A stretch of DNA of 64,000 nt from an uncultured Alistipes sp. (GCA_948736885.1 CAPXWY010000003.1:54132-118131), one strand, 5' to 3'. Positions 44,301 to 52,698 are shown, numbered from the stretch's first letter. The notes: generated from the sequence alone by a model not told the origin. A program made the numbers and translations.

Positions 44301-44492
44301 ATCGGCACGGGTGCGGGCTCGGAGACATGGCAGCCGATGGGTATCGCCGTCATCGGCGGTCTGACTTTCTCGACCATCCTGACGCTCTTCATCGTACCGG
44401 TGCTCTACTCCATCATGGTGAACCGCGCACAGCGCAAGGAACGTGAAAAACTGGCCCGACTGGCCACCGAACAACAGAGCGGGAACAATTGA
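41352..44492 (+). CDS. RND efflux transporter, HAE1/AcrB-type
   Basis: 1046 residues with the full AcrB-like plan: first helix ISTILLFVGVIVFGLYSLMNL, porter domain 1, helices 2-6 with the proton-relay Asp pair in IGMVVDDAIVVLENI, porter domain 2, and helices 8-12 ending GLTFSTILTLFIVPVLYSIMV. A GGMSGGMSGSS loop occurs in the second porter domain. It exports hydrophobic compounds using the proton gradient; the substrate is not readable from sequence. It is the third structural gene of the TetR-controlled operon. Confidence 0.96.
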   Translation: MKIYESAVRKPISTILLFVGVIVFGLYSLMNLAVDQYPEIEIPQISVITMYPGANAADIETNITRVLEDNLNTVNNLKKLTSKSQDNVSMITVEFEYGSDLNEGANEIRDVVSRVQSMLPDDVDYPTIFKFSTSMIPVMMLAVTADESYPALNKILDDKLVNVLNRVDGVGAVSIVGAPEREIQVNVDPAKLDAYGLTVEQLGQLIAAENVNIPSGTIDIGNNTFNIKADGEFKLSDELRKVVVSNAGGRTVMLTDVAEIRDTLEKATMDERVNGKRGVRVIFQKQSGSNTVNIVHEIQNRLPEIQRSLPKDVKMELIYEASQEITDAIGSLSETIMYAFIFVVLVVMIFLGRWRATFIICMTIPVSLICSFIYLFATGSTLNIISLSSLSIAIGMVVDDAIVVLENITSHIERGSNPKEAAIYATNEVWLSVIATTLVVVAVFLPLTMVPGMAGILFRELGWIVTIVVCVSTTAAITLTPMMSAYLLKLEGGIHDYKGIGIVYKPIDRALEWLDNAYARALNWVVHHRRITFGCMMALFLASLGLVTQVPTEFFPPADNSRISATVKLEQNLSMEYTAQVARQIDSILYEKYPEVIIVSASAGANSSDNAFAAMQTTGSHIINYNMRLTDTEERDRSIFVISDLLRKDLDNIPEVRQYTVTPGGMSGGMSGSSTADIKVFGYNMDQTNAIANDLKEKLAALDGTRDVQLSRDDLRPEYNVVFDRDRLAYYGMNSATAATAVRNRIDGLTASKYREDGDEYDIIVRYAEPFRTRVEDVENITLYNMQGRPVKLKEVGKVQEEYAAPEIQRENRQRVITVQSTLGAGVALGDVVSEIEEMIADYPLPDGVDLEIGGTVEDQGDAFRDLLTLFVLIVVLVYIVMATQFESLKFPFIIMFTIPFAFTGVFLALWMTSTPLSLIALIGAIMLVGIVTKNGIVMVDYMNLLIERGSGVFDAVIAGGKSRLRPVLMTSFTTVLGMLPLAIGTGAGSETWQPMGIAVIGGLTFSTILTLFIVPVLYSIMVNRAQRKEREKLARLATEQQSGNN

Positions 44493-44520
44493 GAATTCAC
44501 AATTCATAATTAAGAATTTT

Positions 44521-44563
44521 GCTTCTGCCCGGAGTTTTGCAGCAAGCAGCTTCGGGCAGAAGC
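44521..44563 (+). promoter_or_regulatory. Hairpin between the RND gene and the PG0541-type gene
   Basis: GCTTCTGCCCG (44521-44531) pairs perfectly with CGGGCAGAAGC (44553-44563). No T-run follows, so it probably stabilises or tunes the transcript between the two genes rather than ending it. Confidence 0.6.
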
Positions 44564-44580
44564 GAAAACGGCAACGATAT

Positions 44581-44874
44581 ATGAAAGCAGTATTTTTGTC
44601 ATACAACCAGGCACTCACCGACCGGGTGAACCGCATATTGGACGAACAGGGCATCCGCGGGTTCACGCGCTGGGCCCTGACCGAAGGCCGCGGCTCGGTG
44701 GACGGCGAACCCCACTACGGCACCCACGCGTGGCCCTCGATGAACGCCTCCGTGCTGGCCATCGTGGACGATTCGCAGGTGGCGGCGCTCATGGACGCGT
44801 TCCGCGCGATGGACGCCACAACGAAGATGCAGGGCTCCCGAGCCTTCGTCTGGAACATCGAAAGCGGATACTAA
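44581..44874 (+). CDS. PG0541-family transporter-associated protein
   Basis: 97 residues, soluble, no signal. MKAVFLSYNQALTDRVNRILDEQGIRGFTRW and ASVLAIVDDSQVAALMDAFRAMD suggest a small ferredoxin-like (PII-like) fold. Such proteins are found directly behind RND transporters in Bacteroidetes. A signalling or regulatory role towards the pump is inferred; no ligand is known. It is separated from the RND gene by 88 bp containing a perfect 11-bp hairpin. Confidence 0.72.
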   Translation: MKAVFLSYNQALTDRVNRILDEQGIRGFTRWALTEGRGSVDGEPHYGTHAWPSMNASVLAIVDDSQVAALMDAFRAMDATTKMQGSRAFVWNIESGY

Positions 44875-44937
44875 GAAGTAAAGAATTCGGTCTGTCATTC
44901 TGAGGAGGGGCAAGACGAACCGACGCTCGCAGCATGC

Positions 44938-45009
44938 GCAGAGACTGCTTGCAGGCTATGTCATGCAAGGAGGAGGTCAACAAGCGCAGCGCAGTTAAGA
45001 ATCTGTTCC
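44938..45009 (+). repeat. 72-bp dispersed repeat, copy 3
   Basis: Starts GCAGAGACTGCTTGCAGG and ends TTAAGAATCTGTTCC. Aligns end to end with 1366-1437 and inverted 32241-32311. Confidence 0.85.
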
Positions 45010-45060
45010 CAAGCCTGCCCCGCATAACAGATTCTTCGCTACGCTCAGAATGACGAATGC

Positions 45061-45091
45061 AAAGCGCGCAGCCTTGAGGGCCGCGCGCTTT
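45061..45091. terminator. Bidirectional terminator between the efflux operons
   Basis: AAAGCGCGC pairs with GCGCGCTTT around a GCC/GGC inner pair. The plus side continues TTTTGTATTT; the minus side has a short T-run. It is placed 21 bp after the minus-strand stop. Confidence 0.8.
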
Positions 45092-45111
45092 TGTATTTCC
45101 ATAGGAACCGG

Positions 45112-46482
45112 CTACCAACCGCCGCCGAGGGCCTTGTAGAGCTGGACCAGCGCGAGGTTTTCATCGCGCACGGCGTTGCTCAGCCCTATCTGCGCATCGA
45201 AATAGCGGCGCTGGGCGTCGAGCACGTCGATATAATTGATGCTGCCCGACTGATACTGCAACCGGGCCAGCTCGACATACTTGAGGGCGGCATCGCGCGA
45301 ATGGATTTTCAGCACCGTAGTCTGCCGCAGCTTGCGGTAGGTCGAAATGGCGTCGACGGTCTCCCGGAAGACCTCCAGCACTTTCTGCTCGTAGCCTAAG
45401 CGGCTCTCGTCGTAGGCGGCCAAAGCGGCCTTGTAGCGGGCCTTCTTGCGGCCGAACGCGAAAACGGGAGCGGCCAGCTGCCCGGCGACATAGGAAAACG
45501 GCGAGCGGAAGAATCCTTTGAGCGCGTCGTTCTCCCAACCGCCCTGCAAGGTGAAGGTGAGCCTCGGAAAACGGTCGGCATAGGCCACGCCGACCGACCC
45601 CATGGCCGACCGCAGCCGCTGCTCGGCGGCCCGCACGTCGGGACGCCGCTGCAACAGCTGCGAAGGCAGCCCCACGGGCAGCGAATCGGGAACCGAACTC
45701 TGCATGTCGACGGCGCGGCGGCGGACAACCTCGCCGGGATAAGCCCCCATCAAGAGACACAGCGCATTCTGAGTGACGCCGATACGGTTTTCCAAATCGG
45801 GAATGAGTGCCGCCGTGGAAGCGAACTCCACCTGCGCCTGCCGATAGACGATTTCGGAAGTCAGACCGCCCTCGAACCGCAGTTTGGCCTTGGCGACCCC
45901 CTCGCGGCGCGTTTCGAGCGTACGGCGGACGATGGCCAGCTCGCTGTCCAGGGCGACGAGCCGGAAATAGGCCGACGCGGCCTCGGCGATGAGGGTCATG
46001 CGCATGGCGCGCTCGTCCTCCACCGAAGCGAGCCACTCGGCCTCGCCCTTGCGCTTCGCCCAGCGCAGGTTGCCCCACAAATCGAGCTCCCAGCCGATGG
46101 TCGCCTTGAGCCCGAATTCGGGGTCGAGCTTGGAACTCTCGCCATAGTAATCGTTGGTCTCGTGGTCGGCAAGCACGTTGACGCCCAGCGACGGCAGGCG
46201 CTCGGCCTTGCGGATGCGGTAGAGCTGGCGCATCTGCTCGACGTGCGCGGCGGCGGCGCGGATGTTCCTGTTGTGGTCGAGCGTGCGGCGGATGATGCTG
46301 CAAAGCGCGCTGTCGCCGTAGAACCGCCACCACTCCATGTCGGCGAGCGTGAGCGTATCGACGGCGCCCGGCACGATGGCCGCGGGCAACCCGAGCTCGG
46401 GGGCCTTGCAGTGCCGCACGGCCGAACACGAAACCGCGAACAGCGCGGCGCAGGGGATGAGAAATGAGAGAACCCGTTTCAT
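45112..46482 (-). CDS. Efflux outer-membrane lipoprotein, NodT/OprM-type
   Basis: 456 residues. MKRVLSFLIPCAALFAVSC is a lipoprotein signal with Cys19. ADMEWWRFYGDSALCSIIRRTLDHNRNIRAAAAHVEQ and LQRRPDVRAAEQRLRSAMGSVGVAYADRFPRL are typical of the NodT/OprM branch of outer-membrane factors, and SGSINYIDVLDAQRRYFDAQ is the C-terminal repeat. It differs from the TolC-type channel of the neighbouring operon in being acylated. The start overlaps the RND stop (ATGA); it is the last gene of its operon. Confidence 0.94.
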   Translation of the reverse strand: MKRVLSFLIPCAALFAVSCSAVRHCKAPELGLPAAIVPGAVDTLTLADMEWWRFYGDSALCSIIRRTLDHNRNIRAAAAHVEQMRQLYRIRKAERLPSLGVNVLADHETNDYYGESSKLDPEFGLKATIGWELDLWGNLRWAKRKGEAEWLASVEDERAMRMTLIAEAASAYFRLVALDSELAIVRRTLETRREGVAKAKLRFEGGLTSEIVYRQAQVEFASTAALIPDLENRIGVTQNALCLLMGAYPGEVVRRRAVDMQSSVPDSLPVGLPSQLLQRRPDVRAAEQRLRSAMGSVGVAYADRFPRLTFTLQGGWENDALKGFFRSPFSYVAGQLAAPVFAFGRKKARYKAALAAYDESRLGYEQKVLEVFRETVDAISTYRKLRQTTVLKIHSRDAALKYVELARLQYQSGSINYIDVLDAQRRYFDAQIGLSNAVRDENLALVQLYKALGGGW

Positions 46483-49400
46483 CGTTTCAATTTTTCTTTC
46501 AACCGATAAACCCACACGAAGAAGAACGGCACGAAGATGATGCCGATGCCGATGGCGGCCAGCATGCCGAAGAAAACGCCCGTACCGATGCCCTGGCGGC
46601 TGGCCGAGCCGGGACCCGACGCGAAGACCAGCGGCAGCAGGCCGAGGATGAACGACAGCGAGGTCATGACGATGGGCCGGAAACGCAGGTGCATGGCGGT
46701 CAGGGCCGCCGACACGGCGTCGCGCCCTTTCTCGACCTCCTCCTTGGCGAACTCGACAATCAGAATGGCGTTCTTGGCGACGAGACCTACCAACATGACC
46801 AGACCGATCTGGAAATAGATGTTGTTTTCGAGCCCGCAGACCCAGATGCCCAGATAGGCCCCGAGCCCGGCGACGGGCAGGGAGAGGATGACAGCAACTG
46901 GCACCGACCAGCTTTCGTACTGAGCGGCGAGGAACAGGAAGACGAACAACAGCGCCAAGGCGAGAACCAACCCCGTATTGCCGCTCTCGTGCTTCTCCTG
47001 GTAGGAAAGGCCGCTCCACTCGATGCCGATGTTCTCGGGCAGATGCTCGCGGACGATACGCTCCAACGCGCGCATGGCCTGCCCGGAACTATAACCGGGA
47101 GCGGCCTCGCCCGTGATAGGAGCGGCGTAGAACATGTTAAACCGCTTGACGTTGCCCGCCCCTGTGGTATAGTGGGTGGTACCGAGTGCCGTGACGGGAA
47201 TCATGGCCCCGTCGGCCCCGCGGACGAAGAAGAGCCGCAGGTTGTCGCGGTGGGCCCGGTAAGGGGCCTCGGCCTGGATATAGACGCGGTAGATGCGGTT
47301 GAACATGTTGAAGTCGTTGACATAGAGCGACCCGGTGAAGGCCTTCATGGTGGAGAAGATGTCCGACATGGGCACCCCCTGCAACCGGGCCTTGTCGCGG
47401 TCGACGTCGTAGTAGAGCTGGGGAATGTCGTTCTGCATGGAAGTCGACAGCCCGGCGAGCTCGGGCCGCTCGGCGGCATAGCGCATCAGCGTATCGACGG
47501 CCCGCTGCAAATCGGCGTAGGCGGCGTCGCCGCGGGCTTCGAGGACCATCTCGAAACCGCCCGACGACCCCAGACCGGGGATGATGGCGGGCGTGGAGAG
47601 GTAGACCTTGGATTCGGGGTAACGCGAGAACTCGCGCCGCGCCCGCTCCATGACGGCGGCGATGCCGTCGGTCGAACGCTCGTCCCACGGCTTGAGGATA
47701 ACCGTGAGCTGGCTGCGCGCCTGGTTGGAACCCACGCGGGGGCTGGACCCGGTGACGTTGAGCACGTGCCCGACGTCGGGATCGGCTTGCAGGAACGCAA
47801 TGGCCCTCTCGGTGACGGCGCGCGTGCGCTCGATGGTAGCCCCCTCGGGCAATTCGAGCTCGACGGTGAAATAACCCTGGTCCTCCTTGGGCATGAAACT
47901 CTTGGGAACGAACTCGTTCAAGAGCCAGATACCGACGAGCGCGACGCCGAAGACGGCGAACATACGCCGCGAACTGCGGATGGTCTGCGCGACCAGCCGC
48001 CCGTAAAAACGGTTGCCCGTGGCCAAAGCGTAATTGATGGCCCGGAACACGCGGTTCTTGCGCCCGCCCTTGTCGGGCCGGAGGAACGCCGCGCACATGA
48101 CAGGGCTCAACGTGAGGGCGACGACGGTGGAAATGATGACCGAAACGGCGATGGTGATGGTGAACTGCCGGTAGAGCTGGCCCGTGATGCCGGGCAGGAA
48201 ACTCACGGGAACGAAGACGGCGCAGAGCACCAGCGACATAGCGATCAACGCGCCGCTGAGGTTGCTCATGGCCTTTTTGGTGGCTTCGTAAGGCGGGAGA
48301 CCCTCCTCGTGCATGATGCGGTCGACGTTCTCGACCACCACGATGGCGTCGTCGACCACGATGCCGATAGCGAGAATCAAACCCAAGAGCGTCAGCAGGT
48401 TGAGCGAGAAACCGAAAGCGAGCATGACGCCGAAAGTACCGATGAGCGAAATAGGCACGGCGACGACGGGAATCAACGTAGCGCGCCAACTCTGCAACGA
48501 AAGGTAGACGACGAGGATGACCAGCAACAGCGCCTCGAACAACGACTGGTAAACGTGGTGGATGGACGACGCGATATAAGTCGTCATGTCGAACGGAACG
48601 GCGTAACTGATGCCCTCGGGGAAACTCCGCCCGATCTCCTCCATGGTCTCGCGGACCCGGGCGGCGACCTCCATGGCGTTGGCGCCGGGCAGCATGTTGA
48701 TGTTGAGCACGGCGGCATTCCCGCCGTCGATGCCGCTTTCGGTCGAATAGGACGACGCTTCGAGCGAAATCCGCGCGACGTCCTTCAGACGGATGATCGA
48801 CCCGTCGGGGTTGGCGCGCACGACGATCTGCTCGAACTCGCCGACCGACGACAGACGCCCCTGCGCGGTGATGGGAATGGTGACGTCGATACCCTCGATA
48901 GGCGCCTCGCCCAACACCCCGGCGGCCGATTCGCGGTTCTGGTCCTTGAGCACCGACTGCAAGTCCTTGACCGTGAGCCCGAGGTCGGCCAACTTGTCGG
49001 GCTGGACCCAGATGCGCATGGCGTAATAACGGCTGCCGACGTTGGAGACGCTGCCGACGCCGGGCACGCGGCGCAGGAGGTCGAGCACGTTGAGCGTAGC
49101 GTAATTGGAGAGGTAGATTTCGTCGAACTTGGGGTCGGACGACAGCAGAACGATGGTCATGAGCTTGCTGGCGGCCTGCTTCTCTACGGTGATGCCGTTC
49201 TGCACGACCTCGGCGGGCAGGCGCGACTCGGCTTTCTTGAGCCGGTTCTGAATGTCGACGGCGGCCAGGTCGGGGTCGGTGGAGATGTCGAAAGTGACCG
49301 TGGCGGAAAAACCGCCGGAATTGGAACTCGACGACTCCATGTAAATCATGCCGGGAGTGCCGTTGAGCTCCTGCTCGATGGGCGTGGCAACGGCCTGCGT

Positions 49401-49574
49401 GACGGTCTGCGCGTCGGCACCGGGATACGATGCGGCGATGCGCACAACGGGCGGGACGATTTGCGGATACTGGTCGACGGGCAGCAGGAACAGCCCGATG
49501 GCACCGACGATGACGATGACGATCGAAAGGACCGTCGAAAAAACGGGATGGTCGAGGAAGAAATTGCGCTTCAT
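46479..49574 (-). CDS. RND efflux transporter, HAE1 (AcrB) family
   Basis: 1031 residues. MKRNFFLDHPVFSTVLSIVIVIVGAIGLFLLPVDQYP is the classic HAE1 start. PPVVRIAASYPGADAQTVTQAVATPIEQELNG, the proton-relay IGIVVDDAIVVVENVDRIM, porter loops such as TGSSPRVGSNQARSQLTVIL, and the last helices (GIGTGVFFGMLAAIGIGIIF) follow in order. It is closer to AcrB/MexB-type drug pumps than the first RND protein. It is coupled to the outer-membrane gene by ATGA and lies 3 bp after the adaptor gene. Confidence 0.96.
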   Translation of the reverse strand: MKRNFFLDHPVFSTVLSIVIVIVGAIGLFLLPVDQYPQIVPPVVRIAASYPGADAQTVTQAVATPIEQELNGTPGMIYMESSSSNSGGFSATVTFDISTDPDLAAVDIQNRLKKAESRLPAEVVQNGITVEKQAASKLMTIVLLSSDPKFDEIYLSNYATLNVLDLLRRVPGVGSVSNVGSRYYAMRIWVQPDKLADLGLTVKDLQSVLKDQNRESAAGVLGEAPIEGIDVTIPITAQGRLSSVGEFEQIVVRANPDGSIIRLKDVARISLEASSYSTESGIDGGNAAVLNINMLPGANAMEVAARVRETMEEIGRSFPEGISYAVPFDMTTYIASSIHHVYQSLFEALLLVILVVYLSLQSWRATLIPVVAVPISLIGTFGVMLAFGFSLNLLTLLGLILAIGIVVDDAIVVVENVDRIMHEEGLPPYEATKKAMSNLSGALIAMSLVLCAVFVPVSFLPGITGQLYRQFTITIAVSVIISTVVALTLSPVMCAAFLRPDKGGRKNRVFRAINYALATGNRFYGRLVAQTIRSSRRMFAVFGVALVGIWLLNEFVPKSFMPKEDQGYFTVELELPEGATIERTRAVTERAIAFLQADPDVGHVLNVTGSSPRVGSNQARSQLTVILKPWDERSTDGIAAVMERARREFSRYPESKVYLSTPAIIPGLGSSGGFEMVLEARGDAAYADLQRAVDTLMRYAAERPELAGLSTSMQNDIPQLYYDVDRDKARLQGVPMSDIFSTMKAFTGSLYVNDFNMFNRIYRVYIQAEAPYRAHRDNLRLFFVRGADGAMIPVTALGTTHYTTGAGNVKRFNMFYAAPITGEAAPGYSSGQAMRALERIVREHLPENIGIEWSGLSYQEKHESGNTGLVLALALLFVFLFLAAQYESWSVPVAVILSLPVAGLGAYLGIWVCGLENNIYFQIGLVMLVGLVAKNAILIVEFAKEEVEKGRDAVSAALTAMHLRFRPIVMTSLSFILGLLPLVFASGPGSASRQGIGTGVFFGMLAAIGIGIIFVPFFFVWVYRLKEKLKR

Positions 49575-49577
49575 GGC

Positions 49578-50855
49578 CTACTCCTCCTCCGTGACGACAT
49601 CGACTTTGGCAGGCTCGGCGGGCAGGGCCTCGACTTTCATGCCGTGCGACAATTTGTGGAAGCCCTCTACGACAATCCATTCGCCGGGCACCAAACCGCG
49701 CTCGATGACGGTGTTGTTGCCCACCTCGGGCCCGGTCTCGACGAAACGCTTCTCGACGATGCTGTCGGGCCGCACGACGTAGATGTAAGCCCCGCCGTTC
49801 TCGATGACCAGCGCCTTGGCAGGCACAACGACAGCGTTCTCGCGCACGTCCATCAGCAACTTGACGCGCGTGAACTGCCCGGGCAGAAGAACATGGTCGG
49901 GATTAGGCATCTCGGCGCGGACCGAAAAGGTCCCGGTCTTGGGGTCTATCTGCGGGTCGGCGAAATCGACCAGTCCGCGCAGCGGATAGGCCGACCCGTC
50001 GGCGAGGGTAACGGTGATGTAGGGGTCCCACGTGCGGGTGGAATCGCGGTGCCCGAGATTGACGTTGCGGGCCTTGGAGCGCAGATATTCGAGCGACGTC
50101 ATGCTGAAGTCGATACGCACCGTGTCGCTCTTGACGACGGTAGCCAAGAGCGACTGCCCGCCGGGACCGACGAGGGCCCCGATGTCGGCGTTGCGCTCGG
50201 AAATGTAGCCCGACACCGGCGACCGGACGGTGGTATAACCCAACGTGAGCTCTGCTTGCGTGAGGTCGGCCTCGCAAACGACGACATCGGCCGCAGCGCT
50301 CTCGTAAGCGGCGACGGCATTGTCGAGGTCGAGCTGGCTGGCGGCGTTCTGCTCGTAGAGCGGACGGATACGGTTCAAGTCGCGCTGGGCCTTCAAAGCC
50401 TGCGCCCGGGCCTTGTTGAGCTGGGCCCGTGCGCGGTTGGCGCGGGCACGGTAGAGCTGCGGGTCGATGATGAAGAGGGTCTGCCCCTTATTGATATAGG
50501 TACCCTCGGCGAAGAGCATCCGTTCGAGGTAACCCTCGACGCGGGCGCGGATTTCGACGAACTGCTGGGCGCGAATACGCCCCACATACTCGCCGTAGAC
50601 ATTGACGTCCTGCGTGACGACGGGCTCGACGGCCACGACGGGCAACATCTCGGCCACGGGCCGGTGCCGCAGCACGTAGACGACCGAGAAGACGCCGAGG
50701 ACCACGACACAAACCGCCCCTGCGACCCAACGCTTCAACCGCGGCGAAATCCCCCGGAACCACCGGGCCAGGCCGCCGCCCGCCCGCCGCGCATAACCGG
50801 CGTAAGTCTGCAACAACAGCTTCTCGGGCCGGATCTCCTTTTGCTGATTCATCAT
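49578..50855 (-). CDS. RND efflux membrane fusion protein (non-lipidated)
   Basis: 425 residues. It has no signal Cys. A basic cytoplasmic start of about 40 residues leads into one membrane helix (WVAGAVCVVVLGVFSVVYVL). The adaptor body follows: IRARVEGYLERMLFAEGTYINKGQTLFIIDP, an alpha-hairpin with NRIRPLYEQNAASQLDLDNAV, LGYTTVRSPVSGYISERNADIGALVG, and barrel/membrane-proximal domains. ATG 50855 or 50852 may be the start. It is first in the minus-strand efflux operon. TATCTTTG at 50962-50955 may be its -7 box; no local regulator gene is present. Confidence 0.94.
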   Translation of the reverse strand: MMNQQKEIRPEKLLLQTYAGYARRAGGGLARWFRGISPRLKRWVAGAVCVVVLGVFSVVYVLRHRPVAEMLPVVAVEPVVTQDVNVYGEYVGRIRAQQFVEIRARVEGYLERMLFAEGTYINKGQTLFIIDPQLYRARANRARAQLNKARAQALKAQRDLNRIRPLYEQNAASQLDLDNAVAAYESAAADVVVCEADLTQAELTLGYTTVRSPVSGYISERNADIGALVGPGGQSLLATVVKSDTVRIDFSMTSLEYLRSKARNVNLGHRDSTRTWDPYITVTLADGSAYPLRGLVDFADPQIDPKTGTFSVRAEMPNPDHVLLPGQFTRVKLLMDVRENAVVVPAKALVIENGGAYIYVVRPDSIVEKRFVETGPEVGNNTVIERGLVPGEWIVVEGFHKLSHGMKVEALPAEPAKVDVVTEEE

Positions 50856-51048
50856 GCACAAATTAATAAGACCGATTCTTTATCTTCTCTGTCGGCACCT
50901 GCCGGCCGGAGCTGCAAAAAACAAGCCCCGCATACGACACAACGCCGCAAGGTGCAAAGATATTGCTTTAATTCAGATTTCCATGCGGATAGCTCCGGGA
51001 AACACGGATAAATAGGGGCACGCTTGACAAATTAACCGTCTTTATCTT

Positions 51049-51056
51049 TATCTTTG
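51049..51056 (+). promoter_or_regulatory. -7 box five bases before the MBL-fold gene
   Basis: TATCTTTG at 51049-51056, with TTG at 51024-51026 (22-bp gap). The ATG begins at 51062, so the transcript would start at or within two bases of the start codon. Confidence 0.5.
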
Positions 51057-51061
51057 CAACT

Positions 51062-51853
51062 ATGAAACTGACATTCTTGGGCACAGGAACCTCGCAAGGG
51101 GTGCCGGTTATCGGGTGCCGCTGCGCGGTATGCCGGTCGGAAGACCCGCGCGACAACCGCCTGCGGACCTCGGCGATGGTCGAGACCGGGGGCAAACGGC
51201 TGGTCATCGACGCGGGCCCGGACTTCCGTGCCCAGATGCTCCGCACGGGCGTGCGCCGCATAGATGCCATCCTGCTGACCCACGAACACAAGGACCACAC
51301 GGGCGGGCTGGACGACGTGCGGGCGTTCAACTTCGTGGACTACCCGCCGACGGTACACCGGGTCGACATCTACGCGGCACCGGCTGCGGCGGCCGTGGTG
51401 CGCAAGGATTTCGACTACGCATTCGCGCAGGACAAATACCGCGGAGTGCCGGAAATCGCGCTGCACGAAATCGACCCGGCGCAGCCGTTCGAGGTCCAGG
51501 GAGTGCGGATAGTGCCGATAGCCGGGCACCACTCGCCGCGCTTCGGGGTGACGGGATACCGCATCGGGAAACTGGCCTATCTGACCGACTTCAAGACGAT
51601 AGACGACCGCGAAATCGCGAAGCTGCAAGGCGTGGAAGTACTGGTAGTCAACGCACTGCGGTTTGCGCCGCACGATTCGCACTTCAACGTCGACGAAGCG
51701 CTGGCCCTTATCCGCCGTGTCGGCCCGCGCGAAGCCTACCTGACGCACATGTCCCACGAAATCGGCCTGCACGCGGCGACCGACCCGACCCTGCCGGAAG
51801 GGGTGCGCCTGGCATACGACAATCTGCAAACAGAAATAAACGACCCACAATGA
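51062..51853 (+). CDS. MBL-fold metal-dependent hydrolase, PhnP-like
   Basis: 263 residues. MKLTFLGTGTSQGVPVIGCRCAVC is a typical opening for PhnP/arylsulfatase-like phosphodiesterases. The zinc site THEHKDHTGGLDDVR is intact, as are LAYLTDFKTI and HMSHEIGLH. It likely cleaves a phosphodiester such as a cyclic phosphoribosyl phosphate; there is no phosphonate cluster nearby, so the substrate is open. The stop overlaps the next ATG (ATGA). The ATG is unusually close to the promoter box. Confidence 0.88.
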   Translation: MKLTFLGTGTSQGVPVIGCRCAVCRSEDPRDNRLRTSAMVETGGKRLVIDAGPDFRAQMLRTGVRRIDAILLTHEHKDHTGGLDDVRAFNFVDYPPTVHRVDIYAAPAAAAVVRKDFDYAFAQDKYRGVPEIALHEIDPAQPFEVQGVRIVPIAGHHSPRFGVTGYRIGKLAYLTDFKTIDDREIAKLQGVEVLVVNALRFAPHDSHFNVDEALALIRRVGPREAYLTHMSHEIGLHAATDPTLPEGVRLAYDNLQTEINDPQ

Positions 51854-52665
51854 AAGACTTTACGAACAAGACCGTCGTAGTGACGGGGGCTTCGTCGGGA
51901 ATCGGCGAAGCGCTGGCCCGCGAATTCGCGGCGCGCGGCGCGCGGGTGGTCATGGGCGCCCGGAACATACAGAAACTGCAACTCATAGCAGGCGAAATCC
52001 GCGCCCGGGGCGGGCAGGCGGCCTACTGCGGGGCGGACGTGACCCGACCGGAAGAATGCCGCGAACTGATCGCGACGGCGGTACGCGAATTCGGCGGAGT
52101 GGACGTACTCATCTGCAACGCGGGGCTCTCGATGCGGGCGCTGTTCGACGATGTGGACCTCGAAGTACTGCACCGGCTGATGGATGTGAACTTCTGGGGC
52201 ACGGTCAACTGCTGCAAATACGCCCTGCCCTACCTCCAGGCGTCGAAAGGCTCGATCGTGGGCGTTTCGTCGGTAGCGGGACTGCACGGACTGCCGGGCC
52301 GCACGGGCTACTCGGCGTCGAAGTACGCGATGACGGGATTCCTGGAGACGCTGCGCATCGAAAACCTGAAGAAAGGGCTTCATGTGATGATAGCCTGCCC
52401 GGGATTCACGGCCTCGAACGTACGTTTCTCGGCGCTGACGGCCGACGGAACGCAGCAAGGCGAGACGCCGCGCAACGAAGCGAAGATGATGACGGCGGCC
52501 GAAGTGGCGCGCATCATCGCCAAGGGCGTGCAGCGCCGCAAACGCCTGTGCCTGATGGAAGCCGAAGGGCGTGCGACGCACTTGGTGAAGAAATTCGCCC
52601 CGGCGTTCCTCGACCGCATGTTCTACATGGTCATGGCCCGCGAACCGGACAGCCCGCTGAAGTAA
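51850..52665 (+). CDS. Short-chain dehydrogenase/reductase (classical SDR)
   Basis: 271 residues. The cofactor site TGASSGIGEALAREFA, LICNAGLSMR, catalytic Ser in VGVSSVAGLHG, and YSASKYAM (Tyr-x-x-x-Lys) are all intact. A C-terminal extension (LVKKFAPAFLDRMFYMVMA) looks amphipathic, as in membrane-associated SDRs of the DHRS7 type. The substrate is unknown. It is coupled to the MBL-fold gene by ATGA and ends at a terminator shared with prs. Confidence 0.9.
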   Translation: MKDFTNKTVVVTGASSGIGEALAREFAARGARVVMGARNIQKLQLIAGEIRARGGQAAYCGADVTRPEECRELIATAVREFGGVDVLICNAGLSMRALFDDVDLEVLHRLMDVNFWGTVNCCKYALPYLQASKGSIVGVSSVAGLHGLPGRTGYSASKYAMTGFLETLRIENLKKGLHVMIACPGFTASNVRFSALTADGTQQGETPRNEAKMMTAAEVARIIAKGVQRRKRLCLMEAEGRATHLVKKFAPAFLDRMFYMVMAREPDSPLK

Positions 52666-52666
52666 C

Positions 52667-52698
52667 GAAAGAGCCGCTGCAAAAGCAGCGGCTCTTTC
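52667..52698. terminator. Bidirectional terminator between the SDR gene and prs
   Basis: GAAAGAGCCGCTGC pairs perfectly with GCAGCGGCTCTTTC around AAAA (14-bp stem), between the two converging stops. Confidence 0.93.

Larger units (their letters stand above)
44875..45111. repeat. Repeats and terminator between the two converging efflux operons
   Basis: No gene is seen. The gap contains a TCATTCTGAGGAGG-type repeat (44893-44930), copy 3 of the 72-bp element, an ATTCTTCGCTACGCTCAGAATGACG copy split over 45020-45053, and the terminator at 45061-45091. Confidence 0.78.

Noticed and set aside
46464..51011. A 1515-codon plus-strand open frame
   Set aside because: It is the GC-driven antisense of the RND and adaptor genes; its composition is charged and low complexity with no domain.
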